Shown here one piece after another: positions 16,649-26,400 of a stretch of 45,027 nucleotides of DNA. Numbering within the stretch: position 1 is the first letter of the stretch; each line of letters begins with the position of its first letter. This DNA comes from an uncultured Bacilli bacterium (GTDB lineage Bacteria > Bacillota_I > Bacilli_A > RF39 > UBA660), in assembly GCA_944358375.1 (NCBI GenBank), contig CALVQT010000007.1, forward strand, positions 1-45,027, in the 5' to 3' direction. The translations under genes were made by a program, and so were the position numbers. The notes under the pieces were generated by a model. The model saw only the letters and a list, made by a program, of their open reading frames with translations. It was not told the origin of the DNA and did no database searches.

Positions 16649-18802
16649 ATGGAAAAGTTCATAATTGGAAATATTAAAAAAATTATATTTGAAAGTAACA
16701 GTGGTCCATATAAAGTTGGTCTTTTTAAAGTAAAAGAAACTAATGATGAAGACTATGAAATATATATTAATAAGATTATTGGTTTTACTGGAGACTTTAT
16801 AGATTTAAATTATGATAGTGATTATATTTTATATGGAAAAATGATTAATCATCCAAAATATGGAATTCAATTTAGTGCATCAGGTTATGAAATAAAAACT
16901 CCTACTGATAAAGAAAGTTTAATATTATATTTAAGTAGTGGATTATTTCGGGGAATTGGCATTAAAACAGCTAAAAAAATAGTTGAAAAATTTGGAACTA
17001 ATACTATTGATATTATTAAAAATAATTATGAATTATTAACGACAGTTGATTCAATAAATTTAAATAAAGCTAAAATGATGTATAATAAAATAATAGATAG
17101 TCAATCTAATCAAGATGCAATTATTAAGTTAAATAGTTATGGTTTTAGTGTTAAAGAATCTATTAATTTAATTAGTAAATATGGTATTGATTTAATGAAT
17201 ATTGTAAGCGAAAATATATATATGTTAGATAAAGATGTATCATTTAACAAATTGGATTTGATATTTTTAAACACTCATGATGATAATCATCCATATAGAA
17301 TTAAAGCATTAATTAAATATAATATTTACAATATGTGTTATGAAAGTGGAGATACTTTAATACAAAAAGAAGAGTTATTTATTAGAATGAAAAAATGTTT
17401 TAATAAAAAATTTGATAGTGAAATGTTTATTACTTACGTTGATGAATCATTAAGGGAAAATGTAATTGTGGAAATTGATAAATATTTAATGCTGTATGAT
17501 TTTTATATTGCTGAGAAGTATATTAAAACTAATATTAATAGAATAAATAATATAAGAGAAATGAAAAAAACAAAAGAAGTTAAGGAATATATAAAATATT
17601 ATGAAAATAAAAATAAAATTCTATTTGATGATACACAGAAAAAAGCAATAATTGGTGCATTAAATAATAATTTGTATATTATAACTGGAGGTCCTGGAAC
17701 CGGAAAAACTACAATTATTAAAACTATTGTACAAATATTAGAAAATAAAAATAAAATAAATAAAGATGATATAGTATTACTTGCGCCTACTGGAAGAAGT
17801 GCTAAAAAAATGCAAGATAGTGTTGGATATAAAGCATATACAATTCATAAATTTTTAAAATGGAATAAAGAATTAGAAACATTTCAAATAGATGAATATA
17901 ATAAAGCAAAAGAAAAAGTTGTAATAGTTGATGAAGCAAGTATGATTGATATATTTTTATTTTCTTCATTATTAAAAGGATTAAGATTGAATGTAAAATT
18001 AATATTGGTTGGGGATGTTAATCAATTACCATCTATCGCACCTGGGGATGTTTTAAGAGATTTATTGTGTCAAAATAACATTAAAAATACTTATTTAAAT
18101 AAAATATATAGAGTTAATGAAGAGAGTTATATATCAGATATAGCATTAGATATAAAAAATCAAAAAGAATTTAATAATATTGACGATTATAATGATTTTA
18201 AATTTATTAAAAGTAGTGATGAGGACATTAAAAGCTATTTAATACAAATATGTAATTATGTTAAATCAAAGAAAATCTCACTTGATAATTTTCAAGTATT
18301 GGTGCCAATGTATAAAGGTGTTAATGGAATAGATAATTTAAATATTTTAATGGCAGATATATTTAATTCTAAAAACAAGAAATATCAAATAGGTGATAAA
18401 TTTTGTAGAATTGATGATAAAGTTATACAACTTGTTAATGATGTAGATAATAATGTATACAACGGAGATATTGGTTATATTAAGGACATTAATATTATAA
18501 ATAAGAAAACCATTGTTGAAATAGAATTTGGAAACAATAAAGTAATATATACAAATGGTGATTTTGACAAATTTTCTCTTGCTTATGCTATTAGTATTCA
18601 TAAATCTCAAGGCAGTGAGTATGATCATGTGGTCATAATTCTTGCTAATAGTTTTGTAAGAATGTTTTATAATAAACTTATATATACGGCTGTTACACGA
18701 GCTAAATCGTCTTTGACAATAATTGGAAGTTTACAAGCATTTAATACATGTATTAAAACTTTATATGCTAATAATAGGAAAACTTATATAAATCATGTAT
18801 AA
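16649..18802 (+). CDS. recD2: ATP-dependent RecD2-type DNA helicase
   Basis: A 5'-3' SF1B helicase without RecBC partners, acting in DNA repair and fork maintenance. 717 residues. N-terminal OB-like region, helix-hairpin-helix segment (GLFRGIGIKTAKKIVEKFG, around residue 100), Walker A GGPGTGKT (347-354), Walker B VDEAS, motif III GDVNQLPSIAPG, and the C-terminal SF1 block FSLAYAISIHKSQGSEYDHV with VTRAKS. The start must be ATG 16649 because the family's conserved first strand (IIGNIKKIIFE) begins three residues later. No SD precedes it, see the promoter entry. Confidence 0.95.
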   Translation: MEKFIIGNIKKIIFESNSGPYKVGLFKVKETNDEDYEIYINKIIGFTGDFIDLNYDSDYILYGKMINHPKYGIQFSASGYEIKTPTDKESLILYLSSGLFRGIGIKTAKKIVEKFGTNTIDIIKNNYELLTTVDSINLNKAKMMYNKIIDSQSNQDAIIKLNSYGFSVKESINLISKYGIDLMNIVSENIYMLDKDVSFNKLDLIFLNTHDDNHPYRIKALIKYNIYNMCYESGDTLIQKEELFIRMKKCFNKKFDSEMFITYVDESLRENVIVEIDKYLMLYDFYIAEKYIKTNINRINNIREMKKTKEVKEYIKYYENKNKILFDDTQKKAIIGALNNNLYIITGGPGTGKTTIIKTIVQILENKNKINKDDIVLLAPTGRSAKKMQDSVGYKAYTIHKFLKWNKELETFQIDEYNKAKEKVVIVDEASMIDIFLFSSLLKGLRLNVKLILVGDVNQLPSIAPGDVLRDLLCQNNIKNTYLNKIYRVNEESYISDIALDIKNQKEFNNIDDYNDFKFIKSSDEDIKSYLIQICNYVKSKKISLDNFQVLVPMYKGVNGIDNLNILMADIFNSKNKKYQIGDKFCRIDDKVIQLVNDVDNNVYNGDIGYIKDINIINKKTIVEIEFGNNKVIYTNGDFDKFSLAYAISIHKSQGSEYDHVVIILANSFVRMFYNKLIYTAVTRAKSSLTIIGSLQAFNTCIKTLYANNRKTYINHV

Positions 18803-18838
18803 TAAGTTTGATTTTTTCCATAATAGTAACAAAGGAGC

Positions 18839-18970
18839 GTGGAGAAAATAAGAACTTTAGAAAAAATGATGGCTTTTGCTGGTGGAATTGGAGTGGGAGT
18901 CATGTTTAAAAAATATGAGCGACAAATTAGCAGTTATATGAAAAAACAAGTAAAAAAAATGAATAAATAG
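18839..18970 (+). CDS. Small putative membrane protein (43 aa)
   Basis: GTG 18839 to TAG 18970. The sequence has a short Gly-rich hydrophobic stretch (MMAFAGGIGVGVMF) and then a strongly basic helix (KKYERQISSYMKKQVKKMNK), a YtxH-like pattern. GGAG (18834-18837) is very close to the GTG, so the start is uncertain; ATG 18866 is a shorter alternative without an SD. A good terminator starts at its stop codon, which favours a real gene. Function unknown. Confidence 0.55.
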   Translation: MEKIRTLEKMMAFAGGIGVGVMFKKYERQISSYMKKQVKKMNK

Positions 18971-18992
18971 TTCTGTTTGAACTATTTTTTTT
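18965..18992 (+). terminator. Terminator after the 43-aa gene
   Basis: Stem AAATAGTTC / GAACTATTT, loop TGTTT, followed by a run of T. Nine base pairs. Confidence 0.85.
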
Positions 18993-19075
18993 AAATAAAA
19001 TATGTTATGATGTATATATAAAGAGAATATAGTGTATTAACAATACAATAATAATATTGAAGAAAGGTGATTCTC

Positions 19076-20221
19076 ATGAATGATGATATTAATTCTAAAA
19101 AAATCAATCAATTGCTAACAATTGGTAATAAAATTTTAAAAATATTATTTGTATTATTTATAATTTTGTTAATTTATGTATTAACATTAATAATAAGGGA
19201 GTGGAAAATTCTTACAATAATTGGAAAGATTTTATCAATTATTTCACCATTATTTTTTGGATGGTTTATTGCATGGCTACTTCATCCATTTGTTAATAAG
19301 CTAACAGAGAAAGGCGTAAAAAGAGGATTGAGTGTAACTATTATATATCTTATTATGCTGATAGTAGTGGGTGCAATTTTATTTTTTACAATTTCATCAC
19401 TTGGAACACAAATAGCAGATTTAGTTAGTGCTCTTCCGGGAATTGCTAGTGATATAACTGATAAAATTAATAATGTATTTGCTACTTTATCTGATTTAAG
19501 TTTAAAAAATTTAGATAATATAAAAGCAGAATTTATGATAAAAATAGAAACATATATTAATGATTTACAAACAGGGCTTCCATCGATGGCAATGAATGTT
19601 GTTACTGGACTTGCAAGTGGTATTGGAAATATATTATTGAGTTTAATATTGGGATTTTACATATTGTATGATTTTGATAAAGTTTCTAAAGGATTTATTG
19701 ATTGGTTTCCTAAAAAAGCAAAATCTGAAGTTAAATATTTACTTATAAAAATAAATGAGGCTTTATATTCATTTGTAAGTGGTACTTTATGGTTGTCATT
19801 ATTATTATTCGTCGTTTCTGTAATAGGATTTTCAATTATAGGATTAAATGGCTCAGTGTTAGTATCGTTTGTATGTGTAGTTACAAATTTAATACCATAT
19901 ATTGGGCCATATATGGGAGCTGCGGTAGCTGGAATACTTGGATTTGCTCAAAGTTCAACTGTTGGTATATTAACTTTAATATTTATATTTGTAGTACAAA
20001 CTTTGGAGGGAAATATATTACAGCCACTTGTTATGAGTAAAAAAATGAATTTAAGTCCTATAACAATAATAATTTCTTTATTAATATTCGAATATTTATT
20101 TGGGATATTAGGTATGATAATTGCAACACCAGCAGTAGCATTGCTTAAAATAATTTATGTATTTTTTGATGAAAAGTTTGATATATTTGGTTTTGCAGAT
20201 AAAAACAATTCAAAGGAGTAA
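19076..20221 (+). CDS. AI-2E family transporter
   Basis: 381 residues with about eight membrane helices, of the AI-2E / PerM superfamily (PF01594). Family members have been linked to autoinducer-2 export or to Na+/H+ antiport; the role here is not known. The typical layout is seen: two N-terminal helices, a helix pair, a cytosolic amphipathic segment (about 115-170), then the conserved GSVLVSFVCVVTNLIPYIGP and the C-terminal PLVMSKKMNLSP region. ATG 19076 with AAAGGTGA six bases upstream; upstream in-frame GTG at 19067 lies within the SD. Followed closely by a second membrane protein. Confidence 0.88.
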   Translation: MNDDINSKKINQLLTIGNKILKILFVLFIILLIYVLTLIIREWKILTIIGKILSIISPLFFGWFIAWLLHPFVNKLTEKGVKRGLSVTIIYLIMLIVVGAILFFTISSLGTQIADLVSALPGIASDITDKINNVFATLSDLSLKNLDNIKAEFMIKIETYINDLQTGLPSMAMNVVTGLASGIGNILLSLILGFYILYDFDKVSKGFIDWFPKKAKSEVKYLLIKINEALYSFVSGTLWLSLLLFVVSVIGFSIIGLNGSVLVSFVCVVTNLIPYIGPYMGAAVAGILGFAQSSTVGILTLIFIFVVQTLEGNILQPLVMSKKMNLSPITIIISLLIFEYLFGILGMIIATPAVALLKIIYVFFDEKFDIFGFADKNNSKE

Positions 20222-20226
20222 AGATA

Positions 20227-20883
20227 ATGAAAAATATTATTAGTAAAAAAGTTAGATTAATTGTTGATGTAATAATGTATAGTGTAATTCTTGTTATTGG
20301 TTACATGTTTCTTGCAATTAGTGATTTAAATTCTTATATAAATTCACCTGTGTATGTATATTCAGCATTATATATTCTTGCATTTTTATCTTTAATAGCT
20401 TATTTTTTAGTAAAAAAAGATACAAAGTTAAATTATTTATTATTATCTTTGATAAGTGTTATTTTTGCAACGACAACTTTAATTAATTATGATGCTACAA
20501 AATTTAATTTTTATAATACAACATTTGCTTTAATTGTAATAGCATATACAATATTTTTTGGTATATTTGATACAATTGAAATTAAAAAATTAAATAGAAA
20601 TAAATTGTTTGTTAAAGTGCCAATAGCATTATTATTATTAGTAATAGGTTCAATAATAGCAATATCTATATATACTAGAAAATATTTATCATTATATATT
20701 ATGTCTTATTATTTTATAGCTCTTGGTTTATTTAAAATATTAGAAACTTGTATGTATATATTATTAGAAGGGCCAACATTTAAACAAAGATTTAATAAAG
20801 ATAGTGAGGAAAATGTCAAGAAAAAAAATCCAAAAAAACCAAAAGAGTTAAAGAAAAGAAGACCAAAATTATTAAAGAAGTAA
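20227..20883 (+). CDS. Six-helix membrane protein, HdeD/DUF308-like
   Basis: 218 residues, five or six membrane helices (starting VDVIMYSVILVIGYMFL) and a very basic cytosolic tail (KKKNPKKPKELKKRRPK). Size and helix pattern resemble the DUF308/HdeD family; that assignment is tentative. It starts five bases after the transporter gene and shares its transcript. Because a terminator separates it from the bacteriocin operon, I do not regard it as the missing immunity gene, although a small membrane protein next to such an operon could be one. Confidence 0.7.
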   Translation: MKNIISKKVRLIVDVIMYSVILVIGYMFLAISDLNSYINSPVYVYSALYILAFLSLIAYFLVKKDTKLNYLLLSLISVIFATTTLINYDATKFNFYNTTFALIVIAYTIFFGIFDTIEIKKLNRNKLFVKVPIALLLLVIGSIIAISIYTRKYLSLYIMSYYFIALGLFKILETCMYILLEGPTFKQRFNKDSEENVKKKNPKKPKELKKRRPKLLKK

Positions 20884-20906
20884 AGCTTCACTTGAAGCTT
20901 TTTATT
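20882..20906 (+). terminator. Terminator
   Basis: Eight-bp stem AAAGCTTC / GAAGCTTT with an ACTT loop and a T-rich tail. It isolates the bacteriocin operon from the genes upstream. Confidence 0.8.
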
Positions 20907-20975
20907 TTGCAAAAATTGTTTAAAAAAGTAGTGTTCTTTAAATAAATGGTTAATTATATTAATAGGAGGGTTAGA

Positions 20976-23042
20976 ATGGATAAAAAATTAATCATTAGGC
21001 AAAATGGTTTTAAAGATTGTGGTCCTTCATGTTTATTATCTATAATGAAATATTATGGATGTGAGGCCTCACATGAGGAAGTAACATATATCTTAAAGAC
21101 TGATATTGATGGAACAAATGCTTATAATATAATTAACGGTGCAAGGAGTTTTGGTTTTGATGGATATGGAATTCATTATACTTATGAGAATATAATTAAT
21201 AGAGAAATATCATTTCCTATAATATGTCATGTTCTTAAAAATGGTATGTATCATTTTATCGTTATTTATGGAGTAAAAAAAGATTACTTAATAGTTATGG
21301 ATCCATCTAGTGATATTACTAAATTAAGTATTGAAGAATTTAAAAAAATATATTTAAATACATCTATAGTTATATATCCAGTTAAAAAATTTGAAAAAAT
21401 TAATAATCATAAAAGTTTATTTAATTTTATAAGTGATTACATTAAATTAGAAAAAAATAGTGCAATAAAAATAATAATATTATCACTAATAACTTTATTT
21501 ATAGCAACTATTGGAAATTATTATATGCTTATTTGCATTGATTTAATTTTGCCTAATTATAGATTTGATTTTTTAGTTATAGTTTCTATATTATTTTTAA
21601 TATCATATTTTATTAAAAATATATTTGATTATTATAAGAATAAATATATCTTTAATATTGAAATGAATATTTCAATTAAATTAAATAATGATGTTATAAG
21701 AAAATATTTTAACCTTCCATATCAATTTTTTAAAAATAAATCCACAGGTGAAAGCATAAGTAGATTAAATGATTTAAAAATATTTAAAGATATTTTAAGC
21801 AGTATAGTATTAAATGTATCTACTAATATTATATTAGTAATTATTAGCTTATTTATACTTCTAACTATTAATATAAAACTATTTTTACTTACTTGTTTAG
21901 AATTAGGCTTATATTATTTGACTGTAGTGATATTTAAAAGTTCTTTTAATAAGAAAAGTGAAGATGTACTAATTAATGAAGGAAATTACAATAAGACTTT
22001 AAATGAAAGTATTAATGGGTATGAAATAAATAAAAATTTGAATTTAAATGATGAAACAATAAAAAAGATAGAAATAAATTATATAATTTTTTTGAATAAA
22101 ATAAAATTATACCAAGAGTCAATTAATAAACAATTAATGTTAAAAAATAGTATTAATGGCGTATTTAATATATTGTATGTTTTTGTAAGTGTTATCTTTA
22201 TTAGTAAGAATATTATTTCATTAGGAGAATTTGTGCTTTTTAATTCAATAATGTATTATTTTAAAGAACCTTTTAAAGAGATAATGGATTTATTTCCAAA
22301 TGTGAATTATATTAAGAATATTTATAATAGAATTAATGATTTATTAATTATAAAGTCAAATAGTTATGAATTTAGTAAGAAAAAGATAAAAGAAGATATT
22401 AGAATTGAAAATTTATCTTATAGTTATGATGGAATTAATAATATATTTGAAAATGTTAATATAAATATAAAATATGGAAGTAAGTTTTTGATATATTCAA
22501 ATAGTGGTTATGGTAAAAGTACTATTATCAAAATATTGTTAAAATATTTTGAGGATTACAAAGGAAAAGTGTATATAGGGAGTATTAATTTGAAAGATAT
22601 AGCCCCAAGTATTATTTCAGACAATATGACTTATGTATCACAAAATAGTTTTATCGAAAATGATACTTTAATGAATAATATTATTTATGGAAGAAAAGTA
22701 AGTGAGGAGGAATATGAAAGAGTATTAGATGTATGTAATCTAAAAAAATTAAGAGATTCTAAATTAATGAGAAATAATTTTATAATTGAAGATAATGGAT
22801 TTAATATATCAGGAGGAGAAAGACAAAAGGTAGTATTAGCAAGAAGTATTTTAAAAGATTGTAATTATTTAATATTAGATGAGGCTTTAAGTGAAGTGGA
22901 TTTAGAAGAAGAAATTGAAATTTTGAATAAAATATTTGATATTTTTAAAGATAAAACAGTTATATGTATATCTCATAAAAAAGAAATGATTAATATGTTT
23001 AATTTAAAATACAAATTAGAAAGGAGTGAGGTCTTATGTTAG
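20976..23042 (+). CDS. Peptidase-containing ABC transporter (PCAT) for bacteriocin export
   Basis: A 688-residue membrane protein that cleaves double-glycine leaders and exports the mature peptide. Domains: C39 cysteine peptidase (1-130) with Cys15 in KDCGPSC, His93 and Asp109; six-helix transmembrane domain (about 150-430); nucleotide-binding domain with Walker A SNSGYGKST (Lys514), signature SGGERQK (from about 612), Walker B LILDEA and an H-loop in CISHK. The first Walker A glycine is Ser. ATG 20976 with AGGAGG six bases upstream. Two double-glycine peptide genes follow, the first overlapping by 7 bases. No accessory (HlyD-like) protein is present, as expected for a PCAT. Confidence 0.93.
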   Translation: MDKKLIIRQNGFKDCGPSCLLSIMKYYGCEASHEEVTYILKTDIDGTNAYNIINGARSFGFDGYGIHYTYENIINREISFPIICHVLKNGMYHFIVIYGVKKDYLIVMDPSSDITKLSIEEFKKIYLNTSIVIYPVKKFEKINNHKSLFNFISDYIKLEKNSAIKIIILSLITLFIATIGNYYMLICIDLILPNYRFDFLVIVSILFLISYFIKNIFDYYKNKYIFNIEMNISIKLNNDVIRKYFNLPYQFFKNKSTGESISRLNDLKIFKDILSSIVLNVSTNIILVIISLFILLTINIKLFLLTCLELGLYYLTVVIFKSSFNKKSEDVLINEGNYNKTLNESINGYEINKNLNLNDETIKKIEINYIIFLNKIKLYQESINKQLMLKNSINGVFNILYVFVSVIFISKNIISLGEFVLFNSIMYYFKEPFKEIMDLFPNVNYIKNIYNRINDLLIIKSNSYEFSKKKIKEDIRIENLSYSYDGINNIFENVNINIKYGSKFLIYSNSGYGKSTIIKILLKYFEDYKGKVYIGSINLKDIAPSIISDNMTYVSQNSFIENDTLMNNIIYGRKVSEEEYERVLDVCNLKKLRDSKLMRNNFIIEDNGFNISGGERQKVVLARSILKDCNYLILDEALSEVDLEEEIEILNKIFDIFKDKTVICISHKKEMINMFNLKYKLERSEVLC

Positions 23043-23176
23043 CACAAAAAGAGTTAATCAATGTAAAAGGTGGCGCAATTAATTGGATAACAATAGGAAT
23101 TGGGCTTGGAGCAGTTGCAACATTCTTAATAGGTGTTATTGACGGATATTTAAGGCCGTTATCATGTAATGACTAA
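23036..23176 (+). CDS. Bacteriocin precursor peptide 1 (double-glycine leader)
   Basis: 46 residues. The 13-residue leader MLAQKELINVKGG fits the C39 consensus: Glu -8, Leu -7, Val -4, Gly -2, Gly -1. The 33-residue mature part AINWITIGIGLGAVATFLIG... is hydrophobic with overlapping GxxxG motifs (GIGLG) and ends DGYLRPLSCND with one cysteine. This is the pattern of class II bacteriocins, in particular one half of a class IIb pair. SD AAGGAG (23021-23026) lies in the transporter's 3' end. It overlaps both neighbours and is too short for routine gene callers. Confidence 0.88.
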   Translation: MLAQKELINVKGGAINWITIGIGLGAVATFLIGVIDGYLRPLSCND

Positions 23177-23321
23177 TTATGAATTAATACAAATAAAAGG
23201 AGGTGGGCTTAGCGCTACTGCATTAAATGCAATAATTAGAGCATTTGATTTGGCTTTAGAGTTAGGCAGAATGGTTGGATCTGCTATTAAAAGAAAAATT
23301 AGTGGAAGCTATTTATGTTAA
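23169..23321 (+). CDS. Bacteriocin precursor peptide 2 (double-glycine leader)
   Basis: 50 residues. Leader MTNYELIQIKGG (12 residues) again shows Glu -8, Leu -7, Ile -4, Gly-Gly. The 38-residue mature peptide begins GLSATALNAIIRAFDLALEL, has a GxxxG motif (GRMVG), a basic segment KRKIS and a single C-terminal cysteine. It looks like an amphipathic helix complementary to peptide 1, as in two-peptide bacteriocins. It overlaps peptide 1 by 8 bases and has no clear SD, so it is probably translated by coupling, which would favour equal amounts of the two peptides. No immunity gene follows. Confidence 0.85.
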   Translation: MTNYELIQIKGGGLSATALNAIIRAFDLALELGRMVGSAIKRKISGSYLC

Positions 23322-23355
23322 AAAATGTCTTACAATGTCTTATAAGACATTTTTT
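23320..23355 (+). terminator. Terminator of the bacteriocin operon
   Basis: AAAAAATGTCTTA (23320-23332) can pair with TAAGACATTTTTT (23343-23355); an alternative inner palindrome AATGTCTTA/TAAGACATT (23334-23351) is also perfect. Two competing stems precede the T-run. Confidence 0.8.
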
Positions 23356-23357
23356 AA

Positions 23358-23386
23358 TTTACTTAATATTAATAAAATGATATAAT
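23358..23386 (+). promoter_or_regulatory. Promoter for the hydrolase-peptidase gene
   Basis: TTTACT (23358-23363), 17 bases, TATAAT (23381-23386) with TGa directly before it. Initiation near 23393 leaves a short leader before ATG 23409. The pattern recurs at 26875 and 27994. Confidence 0.7.
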
Positions 23387-23408
23387 TATTATGAAAGTAG
23401 GTAATAAA

Positions 23409-26400
23409 ATGTCAAATAATACAGATGCTTTAAATAATTTTAAAACTCAATTAGAACAAGAATTTGGAAATGTTGAAATTGTTGATAAGGGGAATGATAT
23501 ATATTCTTTTACTATAAATGGAAAAACAGAAATATATGCAAATACAAATACATTGTTATCTAATAATGTTAACATATATAGTTATATACCTGGCTCAGGC
23601 GGAAGTATGAATGATGCTGCTTTAATTAGAAACGCTGTTAATAATGGAACTTTAAATGACGGCATATATACTATTGGATATGGATGCGGTGATGAAGGAA
23701 ATAGTCCAGATATAGCAATGAGGTTTACTGAATGTTTAAATAAAACTGTTGAACAATTAAATACTTATGGGTTTAGTGCCGGAGCTCAAGCCACTATGCA
23801 AAATACAAGTATAATTGCCGAAAAGTATCCTGATTTAGATATTTCTATGTATTTAATAGACGGATTTAGTATTGATGATAGTCAACTTAGCAAATTTGAT
23901 TTATCTAGCTTAAGAAATGATAATATTAAGATTTATGCTGTTGGTCCAAATGAAAGTGGAATTAATTTTAATAGAATTATGGGTCAAGATGCAAATATTC
24001 AAGAGCAAATAAAAAGATTACAAGATAAGTATGGATTAGATGTTAAATTTTATGAAGAATTAAATAGTCAGGCACAACATCAAAATATTAATGAAGATGC
24101 AATTATGGAATTTCTTTTAAAAGCTACTGATGAGGGTGGATTTAAACTTCTATTATATTATGAAGATGAAGACAAATTTAAGTTAGTTAGCATACCAGGT
24201 GAATTTAATATTGTATTAAATGATAGTAAAAATAATGAAAATAGTCAAATTTTATCTGATATAAATGTAGTAATGGATAAAGTTAATGCAATTTCATCAG
24301 CAATGAAAAATAATGATGGGCTTTTTTTTCCGAAAACTCAAGAAATAACAAGTACTGCAAGTATAATAAATGGAGTAGTTAGTGCCCAAAATGTATTTTT
24401 AAGTGTTTCTAATGATCTGCATCATCGAGTAAGAGATGAATTATTATTAATTAATAAGATAGCACAAAATTATTATGATATGGATGGTGATTTATCATCT
24501 CTTGCTAGTAATTTATCTACAGCAAACACTATTAGTTTTGATAATGATAGAGCATATACAAATTTAAATGAATTAGTTGGTTTAGAATATAATAATAGTG
24601 TTAATTTTTTTAAAAATTTTCAAATACCCATTGCTAATGATGTAACTAAAATAGGTTGCGTTAATATAAGTGATATTGAAAATATTATGAGCCCATCTGG
24701 TTCAATAATGTCTAATTTACAAAGTGAGATAGATTGTGCAAAATCTACTAAAAGCGAGATAGAAAATTTATCAAATGTTATAGGAACTAATCTGAAAGGG
24801 CCTGTTTGGAACACTGTTAAAGATAATTTATTTGTTTTGTCTGATTTGCAAGATAAAAGATTAAATTCTTGTCAAAAATTAATGTCAACAATCAATGAAG
24901 CAATGAAAAAAATAAAAGAATATATGTATCCAGATACTAGTTTAGATACGACAAGGATTCCAGAGTTAAGAAATCAAGTAACAAATTTAAAATTAGATAT
25001 AGAAGAATTGCAAGATAAAATAGATGCAATGCATCTAGTTACTAAGAGCAGCGAAGGTGTAGATTCACTTACTGGAAAATATATTAAATCTGAATATAAA
25101 GTATGGGAATATGTGTATAGTTATACTGAAAGAGAAGCTTTTAGGGAAGAAATAACAAACATACAAAAAATGATAGAAACATTAGAGGCTGAAATTTATA
25201 AATTGGAGGGATTTGAAGAAATTATTAAAGATGCCACTAATATGATAAATAATGAAATTCAAAATATATATAATGATTATGGAACACAAGTTAGTAATTA
25301 TGTAACTGGAAGAGTTAATTCTTATACCCCATCATTTAGTGGAAATACTGCTAATTTTGATTATTTAAGTTTTGCAAATACAGTTCCTAATGCTTTAGGT
25401 ATTCCATATATAAATCAAGATGATTATGATGGTACAATGAGTATAAGAGGCTGTGGATGGGCTACTCTTGCTATGATAGTTTCTGGATTATCAGGTAATT
25501 ATATAACTGCAGATCAAATTTATCAAATTCAAACTGGAACAAGTGGTGGAATAGTTAATATTTCAACTGCTCAAAGAGAAGATTTTGGTGTATCAAGTGG
25601 AGCTGGAGATCCTAATAGTAATCAAATGGAAATATTTAATAAATATGGAATTACTCCTGAAAGTTTATCAATACGTAATAATCCAAATTCAAGTAGTGTA
25701 ATAGCTTCTTCGGTAGATAGTGGAAAAGCAGTTGCTATATGTACTGATACACATTATTCATTAATTGCTCCTGGTGAAAATGGCGGATATGTATACATGT
25801 CTTCTAGTAAACCATCATTAAATAAAGAATATAGTAGTGTTGAAGAAATATTTAAAGCAGCTGGGATTAATAATGGAAATATTAATTATGGAGTTGCATA
25901 TTCAACTAATAATGTTTCTAATGCTATTAGTGTACCCACTTATCAATATTCAACTACTGATAAAAATTATATGACTCCAGTTGTATCATTACCTGGTAAT
26001 GTAACTAGTGATTCTTCAATGAATCAACACATAGTATCTATTTCAAATGAAAATAATTATATGGAACATAATATAAATTCAAATATACCTGTTAATAACA
26101 ACATAAGTCAAGAAATTATAAATGATAATTTGGCATTTACGACTAATCAAACAACCAATAATACTAATACGCCATCAATAACAACCCCTAGTGAAACTCC
26201 AATTATTAATAATGATACATCATCAGTAACAACCCCTAGTGAAACTCCAATTATTAATAATGATACATCATCAGTAACAACCCCAAGTGAAACTCCAATT
26301 ATTAATAATGATGCATCATCAGTAACAACCCCAAGTGAAACCCCAATTATTAATAATAATACATCATCAACAGCAAAACCTATTGAAACACTAAATAAAG

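Noticed and set aside
16632..16650. A missed upstream start for recD2
   Set aside because: The conserved first strand of the family begins right after ATG 16649 and no alternative in-frame start with an SD exists.
26181..26372. Repeats as a CRISPR array
   Set aside because: Units are contiguous without spacers and encode an in-frame peptide repeat.
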